Notes under the pieces: model-generated | Databases searched by the model: none | The model's input: the letters and a program-made list of their open reading frames with translations, nothing else | Told to the model about the DNA's origin: nothing | From: Mycolicibacter senuensis | GTDB lineage: Bacteria > Actinomycetota > Actinomycetes > Mycobacteriales > Mycobacteriaceae | Length of the DNA stretch: 64,000 nucleotides | Direction: 5' to 3' | NCBI RefSeq assembly: GCF_002101885.1 | Contig: NZ_LQPS01000008.1 | Span: 1-64,000 of the forward strand | Shown: in pieces, positions 9,106 through 18,048 of the stretch | How positions within the stretch are numbered: position 1 is the first letter of the stretch | Layout: every line of letters begins with the position of its first letter | Position numbers and translations under genes: made by a program

Positions 9106-9213
9106 GTCCCTATCGAGCCTACGACGCCGAGCAGGTCGTCGCTGCTGGCCGGGAAACTGCCTCGCCGCGGAGGCTGGTGGCATCGAAGCGCGGACGCGAC
9201 TCATCGCACGCGG

Positions 9214-9299
9214 TGTCCGAGGGGGGACTTGAACCCCCACGCCCGTTAATAGGGCACTAGCACCTCAAGCTAGCGCGTCTGCCATTCCGCCACTCGGAC
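9214..9299 (-). tRNA. tRNA-Leu (anticodon GAG)
   Basis: The reverse strand folds as a type II tRNA of 86 bases. The acceptor stem is GTCCGAG with CTCGGAC plus discriminator A. The anticodon stem is CTAGC/GCTAG with loop TTGAGGT, giving GAG (9264-9266), which reads CTC leucine. A long variable arm (TGCCCTATTAACGGGCG) and a T-arm GGGGGTTCAAGTCCCCC follow. CCA is not encoded. Confidence 0.97.
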
Positions 9300-9413
9300 C
9301 GTCCCGGCGCAGGCCGGGCAGCTAAGGCTAACGGATGCCGATCGCCGCACCCAAACCCAGCCCGCACCGCGTCGTCCCGGGGCCGTTCCGGTGAAGTGGT
9401 AGGAAAGGTAACT

Positions 9414-10748
9414 GTGACGGTCTGTCCCGATCCTGCCGACGAAGTGGTCGACTTCGTCAGTGCGCTCATCCGGTTCGACACCTCCAACACCGGTGAGCCC
9501 GAAACCACCAAGGGTGAAGCCGAGTGCGCCCGCTGGGTGGCCGCCCAGCTCGAGGAAGTCGGTTATCAGACCGAATACATCGAGTCCGGCGCGCCGGGCC
9601 GGGGGAACGTCTTCACCCGCCTCAAGGGCAGCGACCCCTCCCGCGGGGCGTTGCTGATCCACGGCCACCTCGACGTGGTGCCCGCCGAGGCGAGCGAGTG
9701 GAGCGTGCACCCGTTCTCCGGCGCGGTCACCGACGGCTACGTCTGGGGCCGCGGCGCGGTGGATATGAAGGACATGGTCGGGATGATGATCGCGGTGGCC
9801 CGCTACCTGGCCCGCGCCGGCATCACTCCGCCGCGCGATCTGGTGTTCGCGTTCGTGGCCGACGAGGAGGCCGGCGGCAAGTACGGCGCGCATTGGCTGG
9901 TGCAGAACCGGCCGGACCTGTTCGCCGGGGTCACCGAGGCGATCGGCGAGGTCGGCGGCTTCTCGCTGACGGTGCCGCGTCGTGACGGGGGAGAGCGCCG
10001 GCTCTATCTGATCGAGACCGCGGAGAAGGGGATGTGCTGGATGCGGTTGCGGGCCCACGGCCGCGCCGGCCACGGGTCGATGATCAACGACGACAACGCC
10101 GTCACCATCCTGACCGAGGCGGTGGCCCGACTGGGCAGCCACCGGTTCCCGTTGGTGCTCACCGAGGCCGTCGAGCAGTTCCTGGCCGCGGTCGCCGAGG
10201 AGACCGGTTATGCCATCGATGTCGATTCGCCGGACCTGGAAGGGATGGTCGAGAAGCTGGGGCCGATCGCCCGCATCGTCAACGCCACCCTGCGCGACAC
10301 GGCCACCCCGACCATGCTGCAGGCCGGCTACAAGGCCAACGTGATCCCCGCGACGGCCGAGGCGGTGCTGGACTGCCGGGTGCTGCCCGGCCGCCAGGCG
10401 GCGTTCGAAGCCGAGGTCGACGCGCTGATCGGCCCGGACGTCACCCGCGAATGGATCACCAACCTGCCGCCGGTGCAGACGTCCTTCGACGGCGATCTGG
10501 TCGATGCGATGAATGCCGCGCTGCTGGCGTGTGACCCCGACGCCCGGACCGTGCCCTACATGCTGTCCGGAGGCACGGATGCAAAAGCCTTCAGCCAATT
10601 GGGTATTCGCTGCTTCGGGTTCGCCCCGCTGCGGCTGCCGCCCGATCTCGATTTCTCCGCATTGTTCCACGGCGTCGACGAGCGGGTTCCGGTCGACGCA
10701 CTGGAGTTCGGTGCCCGCGTACTGCACCACTTCCTGACACACTGTTGA
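9414..10748 (+). CDS. M20/M28-family metallopeptidase (Rv2141c-like)
   Basis: The 444-residue protein is a zinc-dependent aminoacylase/dipeptidase of the M20 family, sometimes labelled DapE2. Metal and catalytic motifs are in order: HGHLDVVPAE, WGRGAVDMKD (bridging Asp), ADEEAGG (catalytic Glu and ligand), then RAGHGSM in the lid domain, and the C-terminal FHGVDERV. The natural substrate is not known; the succinyl-diaminopimelate role is not supported by anything visible. GTG start at 9414 with AGGAAAGG seven bases upstream. An upstream GTG (9396) is in frame but lacks a ribosome site. Confidence 0.9.
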   Translation: MTVCPDPADEVVDFVSALIRFDTSNTGEPETTKGEAECARWVAAQLEEVGYQTEYIESGAPGRGNVFTRLKGSDPSRGALLIHGHLDVVPAEASEWSVHPFSGAVTDGYVWGRGAVDMKDMVGMMIAVARYLARAGITPPRDLVFAFVADEEAGGKYGAHWLVQNRPDLFAGVTEAIGEVGGFSLTVPRRDGGERRLYLIETAEKGMCWMRLRAHGRAGHGSMINDDNAVTILTEAVARLGSHRFPLVLTEAVEQFLAAVAEETGYAIDVDSPDLEGMVEKLGPIARIVNATLRDTATPTMLQAGYKANVIPATAEAVLDCRVLPGRQAAFEAEVDALIGPDVTREWITNLPPVQTSFDGDLVDAMNAALLACDPDARTVPYMLSGGTDAKAFSQLGIRCFGFAPLRLPPDLDFSALFHGVDERVPVDALEFGARVLHHFLTHC

Positions 10749-10769
10749 TCCCAACGAGAGGACGAAGCC

Positions 10770-11300
10770 ATGACCAACGCTCCCGACCCGTACGCCGCAC
10801 TGCCCCAGCTGCCGACGTTCACGCTGACCTCGTCGTCGCTGACCGACGGCGGATCGCTGGCCAAACCGCAGGTCAGCGGGATCATGGGGGCCGGCGGCGA
10901 GGACGCCAGCCCGCAGCTGAGCTGGTCGGGTTTCCCGGAGGAGACCCGCAGCTTCGCGGTCACCGTCTACGACCCCGACGCGCCCACCGCATCCGGCTTC
11001 TGGCATTGGGCGGTGGCCAACCTGCCGGCGACCTGCACCGAGCTGCCCGAGGGCGTCGGTGACGGCAGCCTGCTGCCCGGTGACGCCGTCACGCTGGTCA
11101 ACGACGCCGGGATGCGCCGCTACGTGGGCGCCGCCCCGCCGGCCGGGCACGGCGCACACCGGTACTACGTCGCGGTGCACGCCGTCGACACCGAGAAGCT
11201 GGACCTGGCCGAGGACGCCAGCCCGGCCTACCTGGGCTTCAACCTGTTCATGCACGCGATCGCCCGCGCGGTGATCGTCGGCACCTACGAACAGACGTAG
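10770..11300 (+). CDS. YbhB/YbcL-type phosphatidylethanolamine-binding protein (Rv2140c-like)
   Basis: The 176-residue protein has the PEBP/Raf-kinase-inhibitor fold. The anion-binding motif is [16 protein letters not shown] (about 71-86), with later [14 protein letters not shown]. In M. tuberculosis the homologue Rv2140c binds ligands; its physiological role is not settled. It follows the peptidase gene by 21 bp with GAGAGGACG as ribosome site, so the two are likely co-transcribed. No signal peptide is visible. Confidence 0.92.
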   Translation: MTNAPDPYAALPQLPTFTLTSSSLTDGGSLAKPQVSGIMGAGGEDASPQLSWSGFPEETRSFAVTVYDPDAPTASGFWHWAVANLPATCTELPEGVGDGSLLPGDAVTLVNDAGMRRYVGAAPPAGHGAHRYYVAVHAVDTEKLDLAEDASPAYLGFNLFMHAIARAVIVGTYEQT

Positions 11301-11303
11301 CCA

Positions 11304-11324
11304 AACCTCCCGGTCGGCGAGGTT
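11304..11324. terminator. short inverted repeat between convergent genes
   Basis: AACCTC (11304-11309) and GAGGTT (11319-11324) form a 6-bp stem with a 9-base loop in the 29-bp gap between the PEBP gene and convergent pyrD. There is no U-tract, so at best it is a weak bidirectional terminator. Confidence 0.35.
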
Positions 11325-11329
11325 GCCTG

Positions 11330-12397
11330 CTAACGGGCGGCCGAGCCGACCGCTTCGGTCAACGACGCGTAACCGCCGGCGCGCAACCGGTCGGCCAGGC
11401 CGTCGTGGATGTTGCGCGCCCACAGGCCACCGCCGTAGATGAAGCCGGTGTAGCCCTGCAGCAGCGAGGCGCCGGCGGTGATGCGCTCCCAGGCGTCGTC
11501 AGCGTTCTCGATCCCGCCGACGCTGATCAGCACCAGCCGGTCACCGACGCGGGCGTACAACCGCTGCAGCACCTCGAGCGCCCGGCGCGCCACCGGCGGA
11601 CCGGAGACACCGCCGGGCCCCAGTTCTGCCACCCCCGGGGTGGCTAGGCCCGCACGCGACACGGTGGTGTTGGTGGCCACGATGCCGGCCAGGCCCAACT
11701 CCACCGACAGGTCAGCGACGGCATCCAGGTCGGCGTCGGCCAGGTCCGGTGCGATCTTGACCAGTACCGGCCGGGTGGTCTCGGCGCGCACCGCGGCCAG
11801 GATGGGCCGCAGTGCTTCGACCGCCTGCAGATCGCGCAGACCCGGGGTGTTCGGCGAGCTGACGTTGACCACCAGATAGTCGGCCAGCGGCGCCAGCAAC
11901 CGGGCGCTGGCCCGGTAGTCGTCAACCGCGTCCTCGGTCGGGGTGGCCTTGGTCTTGCCGATGTTGACGCCGATCGGCACGTCGGCGTGATGGCGGGCCA
12001 GCCGGGTGGCCAGCGCGCCGGCACCATGATTGTTGAATCCCATCCGGTTGAGCAGCGCGCGGTCGTCGGGCAGCCGGAACAACCGCGGCGCCGGGTTGCC
12101 CGGCTGCGGCGCCGCGGTCACGGTGCCGACCTCGGCGTAACCGAAACCCAATGCGCCCCAGGCTTTCAGCCCGACGCCGTCCTTGTCGAACCCGGCGGCC
12201 AGCCCGAGCGGACCGGGGAAGTGCACACCGAACACCGTGCTCGCCAGCACCGGATCATGGGGCGCCAGCCGGCGTTGCAGCAACCGGCGCGTCGGGGACA
12301 GCGCAGTGGCCCCGCGCAGCGCGGCGAACGCGAACGTGTGGCTGCGTTCGGGCGGTGCCAGGAACAGTGCGCGGCGCAGCGCGCCGTACCACCCCAT
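11330..12397 (-). CDS. pyrD: dihydroorotate dehydrogenase, class 2
   Basis: PyrD oxidises dihydroorotate to orotate with quinone as acceptor, the fourth step of pyrimidine synthesis. It is membrane-associated through an N-terminal helical extension, present here ([20 protein letters not shown]). The 355-residue protein has the class 2 signatures [36 protein letters not shown] (with the catalytic Ser) and [16 protein letters not shown] for FMN phosphate binding. The ATG at 12397 matches the N-terminus of mycobacterial homologues. It is the last gene of lppL-DUF5703-pyrD, starting four bases after the preceding stop. Confidence 0.96.
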   Translation of the reverse strand: MGWYGALRRALFLAPPERSHTFAFAALRGATALSPTRRLLQRRLAPHDPVLASTVFGVHFPGPLGLAAGFDKDGVGLKAWGALGFGYAEVGTVTAAPQPGNPAPRLFRLPDDRALLNRMGFNNHGAGALATRLARHHADVPIGVNIGKTKATPTEDAVDDYRASARLLAPLADYLVVNVSSPNTPGLRDLQAVEALRPILAAVRAETTRPVLVKIAPDLADADLDAVADLSVELGLAGIVATNTTVSRAGLATPGVAELGPGGVSGPPVARRALEVLQRLYARVGDRLVLISVGGIENADDAWERITAGASLLQGYTGFIYGGGLWARNIHDGLADRLRAGGYASLTEAVGSAAR

Positions 12398-12401
12398 CCG
12401 G

Positions 12402-12668
12402 CTACAGCCCCGGCTGGTCGACGCAGCGGTTCCCGCTGATCGCATTCATATGGGATTTCTTGCGGCGCAACAGCACCCGCCTGCTCCCATCGGTATACAG
12501 CCGCACCCGGGTCAGCTCCCAGCCGCGATACTCGGCTTCGATCGCCAACCGGGTCGAGGCGCCGATCCGGGTGACCTCCGGCGGCAGCCGCAGCGGAATC
12601 CACTCGTAGTCATCGGACAGTTCGGATTCCCAGCTCGCGGGCAACCGGCGTGGCCGCAGCGCGGTCAT
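12402..12668 (-). CDS. DUF5703-type small conserved protein (Rv2137c-like)
   Basis: This 88-residue soluble protein is rich in charged and aromatic residues ([43 protein letters not shown]). It resembles the short actinobacterial DUF5703 proteins found beside pyrD. Function is unknown. It starts inside the lppL stop (ATGA overlap) and ends four bases before pyrD, so the three form a tight operon. Confidence 0.75.
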   Translation of the reverse strand: MTALRPRRLPASWESELSDDYEWIPLRLPPEVTRIGASTRLAIEAEYRGWELTRVRLYTDGSRRVLLRRKKSHMNAISGNRCVDQPGL

Positions 12669-13684
12669 CGTTGCCTCGTGGCGTGCTCGATCACCTGGAC
12701 TCCGGCCTCGGCGCCCGACACCACGTACAGGGTGTCCGACGTGTCGTCGAAGGCCAGGGTGTTGGGTTGCTGCACGGTCGGGTATCGAACCTTTTCCACA
12801 GGTATTCCGGTGGTCAGATCGTAGCCGACCACGGTGTTCGTCGCGGTCTGCGACACCCAGGCGAACCCGTGCGAGCCGGCCACCCCGTACGGGGATTCCG
12901 GCACCGGGTAGGCCTGCCGCAGCATCAGCGGGTCGCTGCCGTACACCAGCAACTGGCCACCGCGGGTGTCGGTCACCAGCACCGGACCGTGCGGATCAGC
13001 GGCCAGTGTCGTCGCGCCCTGGCCGGCGCGCAACGCGTACTGCGGCTTCCCGTCGGCGCCGACGGTGGTCACCGACGTCTGGCCGCGATCCAGCACGATC
13101 GAGGTATCGCCTTGCGTCACAATCTGATCGACGCGGGCGAAGATCGTCGTCCGCTCTGCGGTCCGGGAGCCGTCGGCGGTCAGGGTATAGACGGCGCCGT
13201 CGGCACTGCCCAACACCAACGTGCCGTCGCTGCGCCGGGCGATCGCGGTGAAATCGACGTCGGCGGCGTCATCGACGTCGACCCGGCTGGCCTGGCGGGT
13301 GCGCAGGTCGACGGTGAAGTAGCCGCCGCGGCCGGACAGGTAGGCGAACCCGCTGCTGTCGCCGGCCAGCGCGGTCGCCGGGCCGGGCAGCGCCACCGCC
13401 GGGTGGCCGGGCGCGCCGATCAGGTTGACGCGCGCGGGAGCCTGCGGGTCGGGACCGGGCGACAGCACCACCAGCAGGCCGGTGGCGGCGTCGAACACCG
13501 CGCCGGTGACCGGAGCGCGCAGCGGGCGCACCGTGCCGGCCGGGCGCTGCGACGCCGCCGGTGAGACGGCGGGCTCCGCCGCCGGGATGGTCGGTGGCGG
13601 CGCGGTGACGGGGTTGGCTGAGCATGCCGTCAGCAGCAGCAGCGACAACAGCAGGCCGCAAAACGGCCGGCGGGGGGAGTGCAT
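12665..13684 (-). CDS. lppL: lipoprotein LppL, beta-propeller-like
   Basis: The 339-residue protein starts with a lipoprotein signal (MHSPRRPFCG then LLLSLLLLTAC) with lipobox LTAC, so the Cys should be acylated. The mature part is Pro/Ala-rich at first. It then shows repeated YVTN-like blades such as GLLVVLSPG, GTLVLGSADGAVYTL, GQLLVYGSD and DTLYVVSG, suggesting a beta-propeller. Its position matches LppL (Rv2138). Function is unknown. The ATG at 13684 is used; a GTG two codons upstream (13690) has better spacing to GGAAGAG and cannot be excluded. Confidence 0.82.
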   Translation of the reverse strand: MHSPRRPFCGLLLSLLLLTACSANPVTAPPPTIPAAEPAVSPAASQRPAGTVRPLRAPVTGAVFDAATGLLVVLSPGPDPQAPARVNLIGAPGHPAVALPGPATALAGDSSGFAYLSGRGGYFTVDLRTRQASRVDVDDAADVDFTAIARRSDGTLVLGSADGAVYTLTADGSRTAERTTIFARVDQIVTQGDTSIVLDRGQTSVTTVGADGKPQYALRAGQGATTLAADPHGPVLVTDTRGGQLLVYGSDPLMLRQAYPVPESPYGVAGSHGFAWVSQTATNTVVGYDLTTGIPVEKVRYPTVQQPNTLAFDDTSDTLYVVSGAEAGVQVIEHATRQR

Positions 13685-13820
13685 CGGCACGGGCAGCTCT
13701 TCCAGCTCTCGGGCGGTCGACGGTCGACGCCGGGACGAACCACCGATTCTAAGGAAGGCCCGGCGCCGCATCGGCATGTCCGGAGTAACTATAAGTTCGC
13801 TTAGGTGTAACCTTCCCGCC

Positions 13821-14114
13821 ATGACTGTGGCCGAAGACTGGCAACTGGCATGTTCGGACTTTCTCGTCGAGGAGATCTGGACCGGCGCGTTCGCGAGCGG
13901 GTTCGGCCAGGTCGGTGACGGGCGTAGCTTCTCGTTCCGCATCGAGCAGCAGCTGCTGGTGGTCGATGTGTACCGGCCCATGCTGGAATGCCCGGTCCCG
14001 CACGACGAGGACGTGGTGGCCACCGGGAGCCGGAACCTGTTCGACATCGACGTCGCCGACGAGCGCAGCCTGGCCGCCGCGGTTCGCGACCTGGTAGCCG
14101 ATCTGACTCGCTGA
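13821..14114 (+). CDS. conserved hypothetical protein, 97 residues
   Basis: I do not recognise a named family. The product ([18 protein letters not shown]...) is acidic, cytoplasmic and has several aromatic residues, ending [10 protein letters not shown]. It diverges from lppL. A clear -10, TATAAG at 13790-13795, would start transcription near 13802, leaving a leader of about 19 bases. It lies just upstream of uppP, with 47 bp between. Confidence 0.65.
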   Translation: MTVAEDWQLACSDFLVEEIWTGAFASGFGQVGDGRSFSFRIEQQLLVVDVYRPMLECPVPHDEDVVATGSRNLFDIDVADERSLAAAVRDLVADLTR

Positions 14115-14161
14115 GCGACCCGCCCGGTACGGTCTTCGTCGTGTCGGTACTCGAGGCTGCG

Positions 14162-15016
14162 ATGTCATGGCCGCAGGTCATCATCCTGGCGATCGTCCAG
14201 GGGCTCACCGAATTCCTGCCGGTCTCGTCCTCCGGGCATCTGGCCCTGGTATCGCGGTTGTTCTTCGCCGGTGACGCCGGTGCCTCGTTCACCGCGGTGA
14301 CCCAGCTGGGCACCGAGGCCGCCGTGCTGGTCTATTTCGCCAAGGACATCGCCCGGATCGCCACCGCGTGGCTGTCCGGGGTGGCGTCGAAGCTGGCCAA
14401 GACGCCGCTGGCCGCCGAACGCCAGGTCGACTACCGGATGGGCTGGTACGTCATCATCGGCACCATCCCGATCTGCGTGCTGGGCCTGGTGTTCACCGAC
14501 CAGATCCGGTCGGGGGTGCGCAACCTGTGGGTGGTGGCCACCGCGCTGGTGGTGTTCTCGGCGGTGATCGCCGCCGCCGAATACCTCGGCCGCCAGACCC
14601 GGCACGCCAAAGAGCTGACCTGGCGTGATGCCGTCCTGGTGGGATCGGCGCAAACCCTTGCGCTGGTGCCCGGCGTGTCCCGCTCCGGCGCCACGATCAG
14701 CGCCGGCTTGTTCGCCGGCCTGGATCGTGAGTTGGCCGCCCGCTTCGGCTTCCTGCTGGCCATTCCGGCGGTGTTCGCCTCCGGGCTGTTCTCGCTGCCC
14801 GACGCGTTTCACCCGGCCGGTACGGGCATGAGCGCCAGCGGGCCGCAGCTGTTGGTGGCCACCCTGATCGCCTTCGCGGTCGGCTGGGCGGCGGTGTCCT
14901 GGTTCCTGCGGTTCCTGGTCTCGCACAGCATGTACTGGTTCGTCGGGTATCGGGTGGTCGTCGGGACGACGATCCTGGTCCTGCTGGCCACCGGGGTGCT
15001 GGCGGCCCAATCATGA
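14162..15016 (+). CDS. uppP: undecaprenyl-diphosphatase UppP (BacA)
   Basis: UppP removes the terminal phosphate of undecaprenyl (or decaprenyl) diphosphate to recycle the lipid carrier for wall synthesis. It is an integral membrane protein. The 284-residue product has the two signature motifs: [14 protein letters not shown] (about 13-26) and [13 protein letters not shown], with multiple hydrophobic segments. The ATG at 14162 ([10 protein letters not shown]) matches the M. tuberculosis start; a GTG at 14141 would add seven residues. Its stop overlaps the next start (ATGA). Confidence 0.96.
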   Translation: MSWPQVIILAIVQGLTEFLPVSSSGHLALVSRLFFAGDAGASFTAVTQLGTEAAVLVYFAKDIARIATAWLSGVASKLAKTPLAAERQVDYRMGWYVIIGTIPICVLGLVFTDQIRSGVRNLWVVATALVVFSAVIAAAEYLGRQTRHAKELTWRDAVLVGSAQTLALVPGVSRSGATISAGLFAGLDRELAARFGFLLAIPAVFASGLFSLPDAFHPAGTGMSASGPQLLVATLIAFAVGWAAVSWFLRFLVSHSMYWFVGYRVVVGTTILVLLATGVLAAQS

Positions 15017-15699
15017 CGGTCATCCTGCTCCGGCACGGCCGGTCCAGCGCGAACACCGCCGGTGTGCTGGCCGGGCGGTCCGAAGGCGTCGCGCTCGACG
15101 CGTTGGGTCGTGAGCAGGCCGCACAGCTCGTCGACCGGCTCGCCGGCCTGCCCATCCGGGCGCTGGTGCGCTCACCGCTGCTGCGCTGCGGCAGCACCGT
15201 CGAGCCGCTGGCCGCCGCGCTCGGACTGGAGCCGCTCATCGACGATCGGCTCGCCGAGGTCGACTACGGGACCTGGACCGGCCGCAAGATGAGCGAGCTG
15301 ACCGGCGAGCCGCTGTGGCGAGTGGTGCAGGCGCAGCCCAGCGCGGCGGTGTTCCCCGGCGGCGAAGGGCTGGCGCAGGTGCAGGCCCGCGCGGTTGCCG
15401 CGGTCCGCGACCATGACCGCGAGCTGGCCGAGCAGCACGGCGCCGACGTGCTGTGGCTGGCCTGCACCCACGGCGACGTGATCAAGTCCGTGATCGCCGA
15501 CGCCCTCGGTGTCCACCTGGACGGTTTTCAGCGCATCACCGCCGACCCGGCGTCGGCCAGCGTGATCCGCTACACGCCGTTGCGCCCGTTCGTCATCCAC
15601 CTCAATCACACCGGGGCGTCACTGGCCGCCGCGGTCAAGAATTCGCCGCCCGCCGACGGCTCTTCGAGCGACGCCGTCGTCGGTGGGTCCACCACCTAG
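15013..15699 (+). CDS. histidine phosphatase family protein (MSMEG_4193/Rv2135c type)
   Basis: The 228-residue protein is a branch 1 histidine phosphatase. It has [11 protein letters not shown] at residues 4-14 with the phospho-accepting His, the Arg in SPLLRC, a catalytic acid region ([10 protein letters not shown]) and a second His in [10 protein letters not shown]. It belongs to the actinobacterial subfamily that is nearly always next to DUF3090 and SCO1664-family genes, as here. The substrate is unknown; phosphoglycerate mutase labels are not supported. Translationally coupled to uppP by a 4-bp overlap. Confidence 0.88.
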   Translation: MTVILLRHGRSSANTAGVLAGRSEGVALDALGREQAAQLVDRLAGLPIRALVRSPLLRCGSTVEPLAAALGLEPLIDDRLAEVDYGTWTGRKMSELTGEPLWRVVQAQPSAAVFPGGEGLAQVQARAVAAVRDHDRELAEQHGADVLWLACTHGDVIKSVIADALGVHLDGFQRITADPASASVIRYTPLRPFVIHLNHTGASLAAAVKNSPPADGSSSDAVVGGSTT

Positions 15700-15749
15700 T
15701 CGACAGGGATACCGGTGTCATCGCCGACTGCCGGTATTTTGGAGATGCC

Positions 15750-16343
15750 ATGTCCCGAGCAATCCACGTCTTTCGCACACCCGACCGCTTCGTGGCCGGG
15801 ACCGTCGGCCAACCCGGGAATCGCACCTTCTACCTGCAGGCGGTGCACGACGAGCGGGTGGTCTCGGTGGTGTTGGAGAAGCAGCAGGTCGCGGTGCTCG
15901 CCGAGCGGATCGGTGCACTGTTGTTGGAGGTCAACCGCCGATTCGGTACTCCGGTACCACCGGAGCCCACCGAGATCGAGGACCTCAACCCGCTGGTGAC
16001 ACCGGTGGACGCCGAATTCCGGGTCGGAACCATGGGATTGGGCTGGGACTCCGAGGCGCAGACCGTGGTGGTCGAACTGCTCGCGGTCAGCGACACCGAG
16101 TTCGATGCGTCGGTGGTGCTCGACGACACCGAGGAGGGCCCGGACGCGGTGCGGGTGTTCCTGACGCCGGAGTCGGCGCGGCAGTTCGCCACCCGGTCCA
16201 ACCGGGTCATCTCCGCGGGCCGCCCGCCGTGCCCGCTCTGCGACGAGCCGCTGGATCCGGCCGGCCACATCTGCGTCCGCACCAACGGCTATCGGCGGGG
16301 TGCATTCGGGCCCGACGACGAGCCCGATGACTCCGGCATCTGA
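15750..16343 (+). CDS. DUF3090 protein with C-terminal zinc-ribbon motif
   Basis: This 197-residue protein matches DUF3090 (Rv2134c-like). The body is an alpha/beta domain without obvious catalytic motifs. The C-terminus holds a treble-clef-like CPLCDEPLDPAGHIC (about 168-182), a probable metal site. It is always found with the histidine phosphatase before it and the kinase-fold protein after it, with which it overlaps by 17 bp. ATG start preceded by GGAG. Confidence 0.85.
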   Translation: MSRAIHVFRTPDRFVAGTVGQPGNRTFYLQAVHDERVVSVVLEKQQVAVLAERIGALLLEVNRRFGTPVPPEPTEIEDLNPLVTPVDAEFRVGTMGLGWDSEAQTVVVELLAVSDTEFDASVVLDDTEEGPDAVRVFLTPESARQFATRSNRVISAGRPPCPLCDEPLDPAGHICVRTNGYRRGAFGPDDEPDDSGI

Positions 16344-17130
16344 CGATAGGGAGGCGTTGCGCTCCGGGGAGCTGGAGATCCTGGGCCGCATCCGCTCGGC
16401 GAGCAACGCCACCTTCCTGTGCGAGGCGACGTTGGGCGAGCGTCGCACCCACTGCGTGTACAAGCCGATCGCCGGTGAGCAGCCGCTCTGGGACTTCCCG
16501 GACGGCACGTTGGCCGGCCGCGAGTTCGCCGCCCACCTGATCTCGGTCGAGCTGGGCTGGAACCTGGTGCCCTACACCATCATTCGCGGCGGCCCGGCCG
16601 GTCCCGGCATGGTGCAGCTGTGGGTGGACCAACCTGAAGACGAGCTGGCGTCGGCCCCCGGCCTGGTGGACGTGGTGCCCGTCGACCGGGTTCCGGCCGG
16701 CTACCTGCCGGTGCTGCAGGCTTACGGCCACAACGGAGACCCGGTCGCCCTGGTGCACGCCGACGACACCCGGTTGCGTCGCATCGCGGTGTTCGACGTG
16801 GTGATCAACAACGCCGACCGCAAAGGCGGCCACATCCTGTGCGGCACCGACGGCGGCGTCTACGGCGTCGACCACGGCGTGAGCCTGCACACGCAAGACA
16901 AGTTGCGCACCGTGCTGTGGGGGTGGGCGGACAAGCCGGTCGACGAGGAGTTGCTGCCGGCGCTGACCCGGCTGTCGGACGCCTTCGGCGGCCCGCTGAC
17001 CGAGACCCTGGAACCGCACCTGACCTGCGCCGAGATCGATGCGCTGCGCCGGCGCGTCGAGGATCTGCTGGAACATCCGGTGATGCCCGGCCCGAACAGT
17101 CATCGCCCGATACCCTGGCCGGCGTTCTGA
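16327..17130 (+). CDS. SCO1664-family protein with PI3/4-kinase-like fold
   Basis: The 267-residue protein (Rv2133c-like) has the layout of lipid/protein kinase-like PI3/4K enzymes. There is an N-terminal nucleotide-binding region (SNATFLCEA, then VYKPIAGEQPLWDFPDG with the candidate Lys). The catalytic-loop segment is VVINNADRKGGHIL, and the metal-binding Asp lies in VYGVDHG. Activity and substrate are not known. It overlaps DUF3090 by 17 bp. Pairing with a histidine phosphatase suggests a phosphate transfer/removal pair, which is inference. Confidence 0.82.
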   Translation: MTPASDDREALRSGELEILGRIRSASNATFLCEATLGERRTHCVYKPIAGEQPLWDFPDGTLAGREFAAHLISVELGWNLVPYTIIRGGPAGPGMVQLWVDQPEDELASAPGLVDVVPVDRVPAGYLPVLQAYGHNGDPVALVHADDTRLRRIAVFDVVINNADRKGGHILCGTDGGVYGVDHGVSLHTQDKLRTVLWGWADKPVDEELLPALTRLSDAFGGPLTETLEPHLTCAEIDALRRRVEDLLEHPVMPGPNSHRPIPWPAF

Positions 17131-17241
17131 CCGCCTTCACTCCCGGCGAGTGTGCGTTCTGGTCGGGAAAATTCGCTCCGGGCGTACCAAACCGCACAGT
17201 CGCGGCGGGGCCTGCCAGCCGGGTCGGGGATACTTCCTGAC

Positions 17242-18024
17242 GTGACGCTGACCGACGCGGTGCTGGCCGCCGAACTGGCCGTCGATGCCGGGAAGCTGTT
17301 GCTCAAGGTCCGCGACGAGGTGGGGTTCGGCCACCCGTGGCGCCTCGGCGACGCCGGGGATGCGCTCGCCAACCGTTTGATCCTCAGCCGGCTGCGGGAG
17401 GTACGCCCCGACGACGCGGTGCTCAGCGAGGAGTCGCCCGATGATCTGGCCCGGCTGCGGGCCGACCGGGTCTGGATCATCGACCCGCTCGACGGCACCC
17501 GTGAGTTCACCACCCCCGGACGTGAGGACTGGGCGGTGCACATCGCGTTGTGGCAGCGAGACGGCGCGGGGCCGGGCGCCATCACCGACGCCGCGGTGTC
17601 GCTGCCGGCCTATGCCAACAGGAGCAACGTCGTCTTCGCCACCGACACCGTCACCGCGAACGCCGCGCCGGCCGGCGTCCCGAACCCGATCCGGGTGGCG
17701 GTCAGCGCCACCCGGATGCCCGCGGTGGTGCGCATCATCCGGGAGGTGCTGCCGGTCGAACCGGTGCTGATGGGTTCGGCGGGCGCCAAGGCGATGGCCG
17801 TGGTGCGCGGTGACGTCGACGCCTACCTGCACGCCGGCGGCCAGTGGGAGTGGGATTCAGCCGCCCCGGCCGGTGTGGTGCGGGCGGCCGGGCTGCACGC
17901 CTCCCGGCTCGACGGTTCGCCGCTGCTCTACAACCGTCCCGACCCCTACCTGCCAGACCTGCTGATGTGTCGGCCAGAGGTGGCGCCGACGCTGCTCGAC
18001 GCCATGCGGCGCACATTGCTGTAG
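17242..18024 (+). CDS. cysQ: 3'-phosphoadenosine 5'-phosphate phosphatase CysQ
   Basis: CysQ dephosphorylates PAP/PAPS and balances the sulfate-assimilation pathway. The M. tuberculosis enzyme (Rv2131c) also has fructose-1,6-bisphosphatase and inositol monophosphatase activity. The 260-residue protein has the Li-sensitive phosphatase metal motifs: LSEESPDD, then [12 protein letters not shown] (about 79-90), and the C-terminal [17 protein letters not shown] start at 17242, matching where homologues begin. A GATACT seven bases upstream suggests a near-leaderless message. It sits directly before mshC, placing sulfur metabolism next to mycothiol synthesis. Confidence 0.93.
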   Translation: MTLTDAVLAAELAVDAGKLLLKVRDEVGFGHPWRLGDAGDALANRLILSRLREVRPDDAVLSEESPDDLARLRADRVWIIDPLDGTREFTTPGREDWAVHIALWQRDGAGPGAITDAAVSLPAYANRSNVVFATDTVTANAAPAGVPNPIRVAVSATRMPAVVRIIREVLPVEPVLMGSAGAKAMAVVRGDVDAYLHAGGQWEWDSAAPAGVVRAAGLHASRLDGSPLLYNRPDPYLPDLLMCRPEVAPTLLDAMRRTLL

Positions 18025-18035
18025 ACGTGGGGCCT

Positions 18036-18041
18036 TACAGT
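18036..18041 (+). promoter_or_regulatory. -10 element of mshC, near-leaderless
   Basis: TACAGT fits the mycobacterial TAnnnT -10. The predicted start is 18048, one base before the mshC ATG. No -35 was identified. Confidence 0.5.
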
Positions 18042-18048
18042 CGAGGGC

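Noticed and set aside
9270..11423. 717-codon leftward frame across the M20 peptidase and PEBP genes
   Set aside because: It crosses two conserved genes and part of the tRNA, and its translation is low-complexity His/Gly/Gln/Arg-rich sequence.
13801..13815. TTAGGTGTAACC resembling an IdeR iron box
   Set aside because: The half-sites are spaced wrongly and only about 10 of 19 positions match the IdeR consensus.
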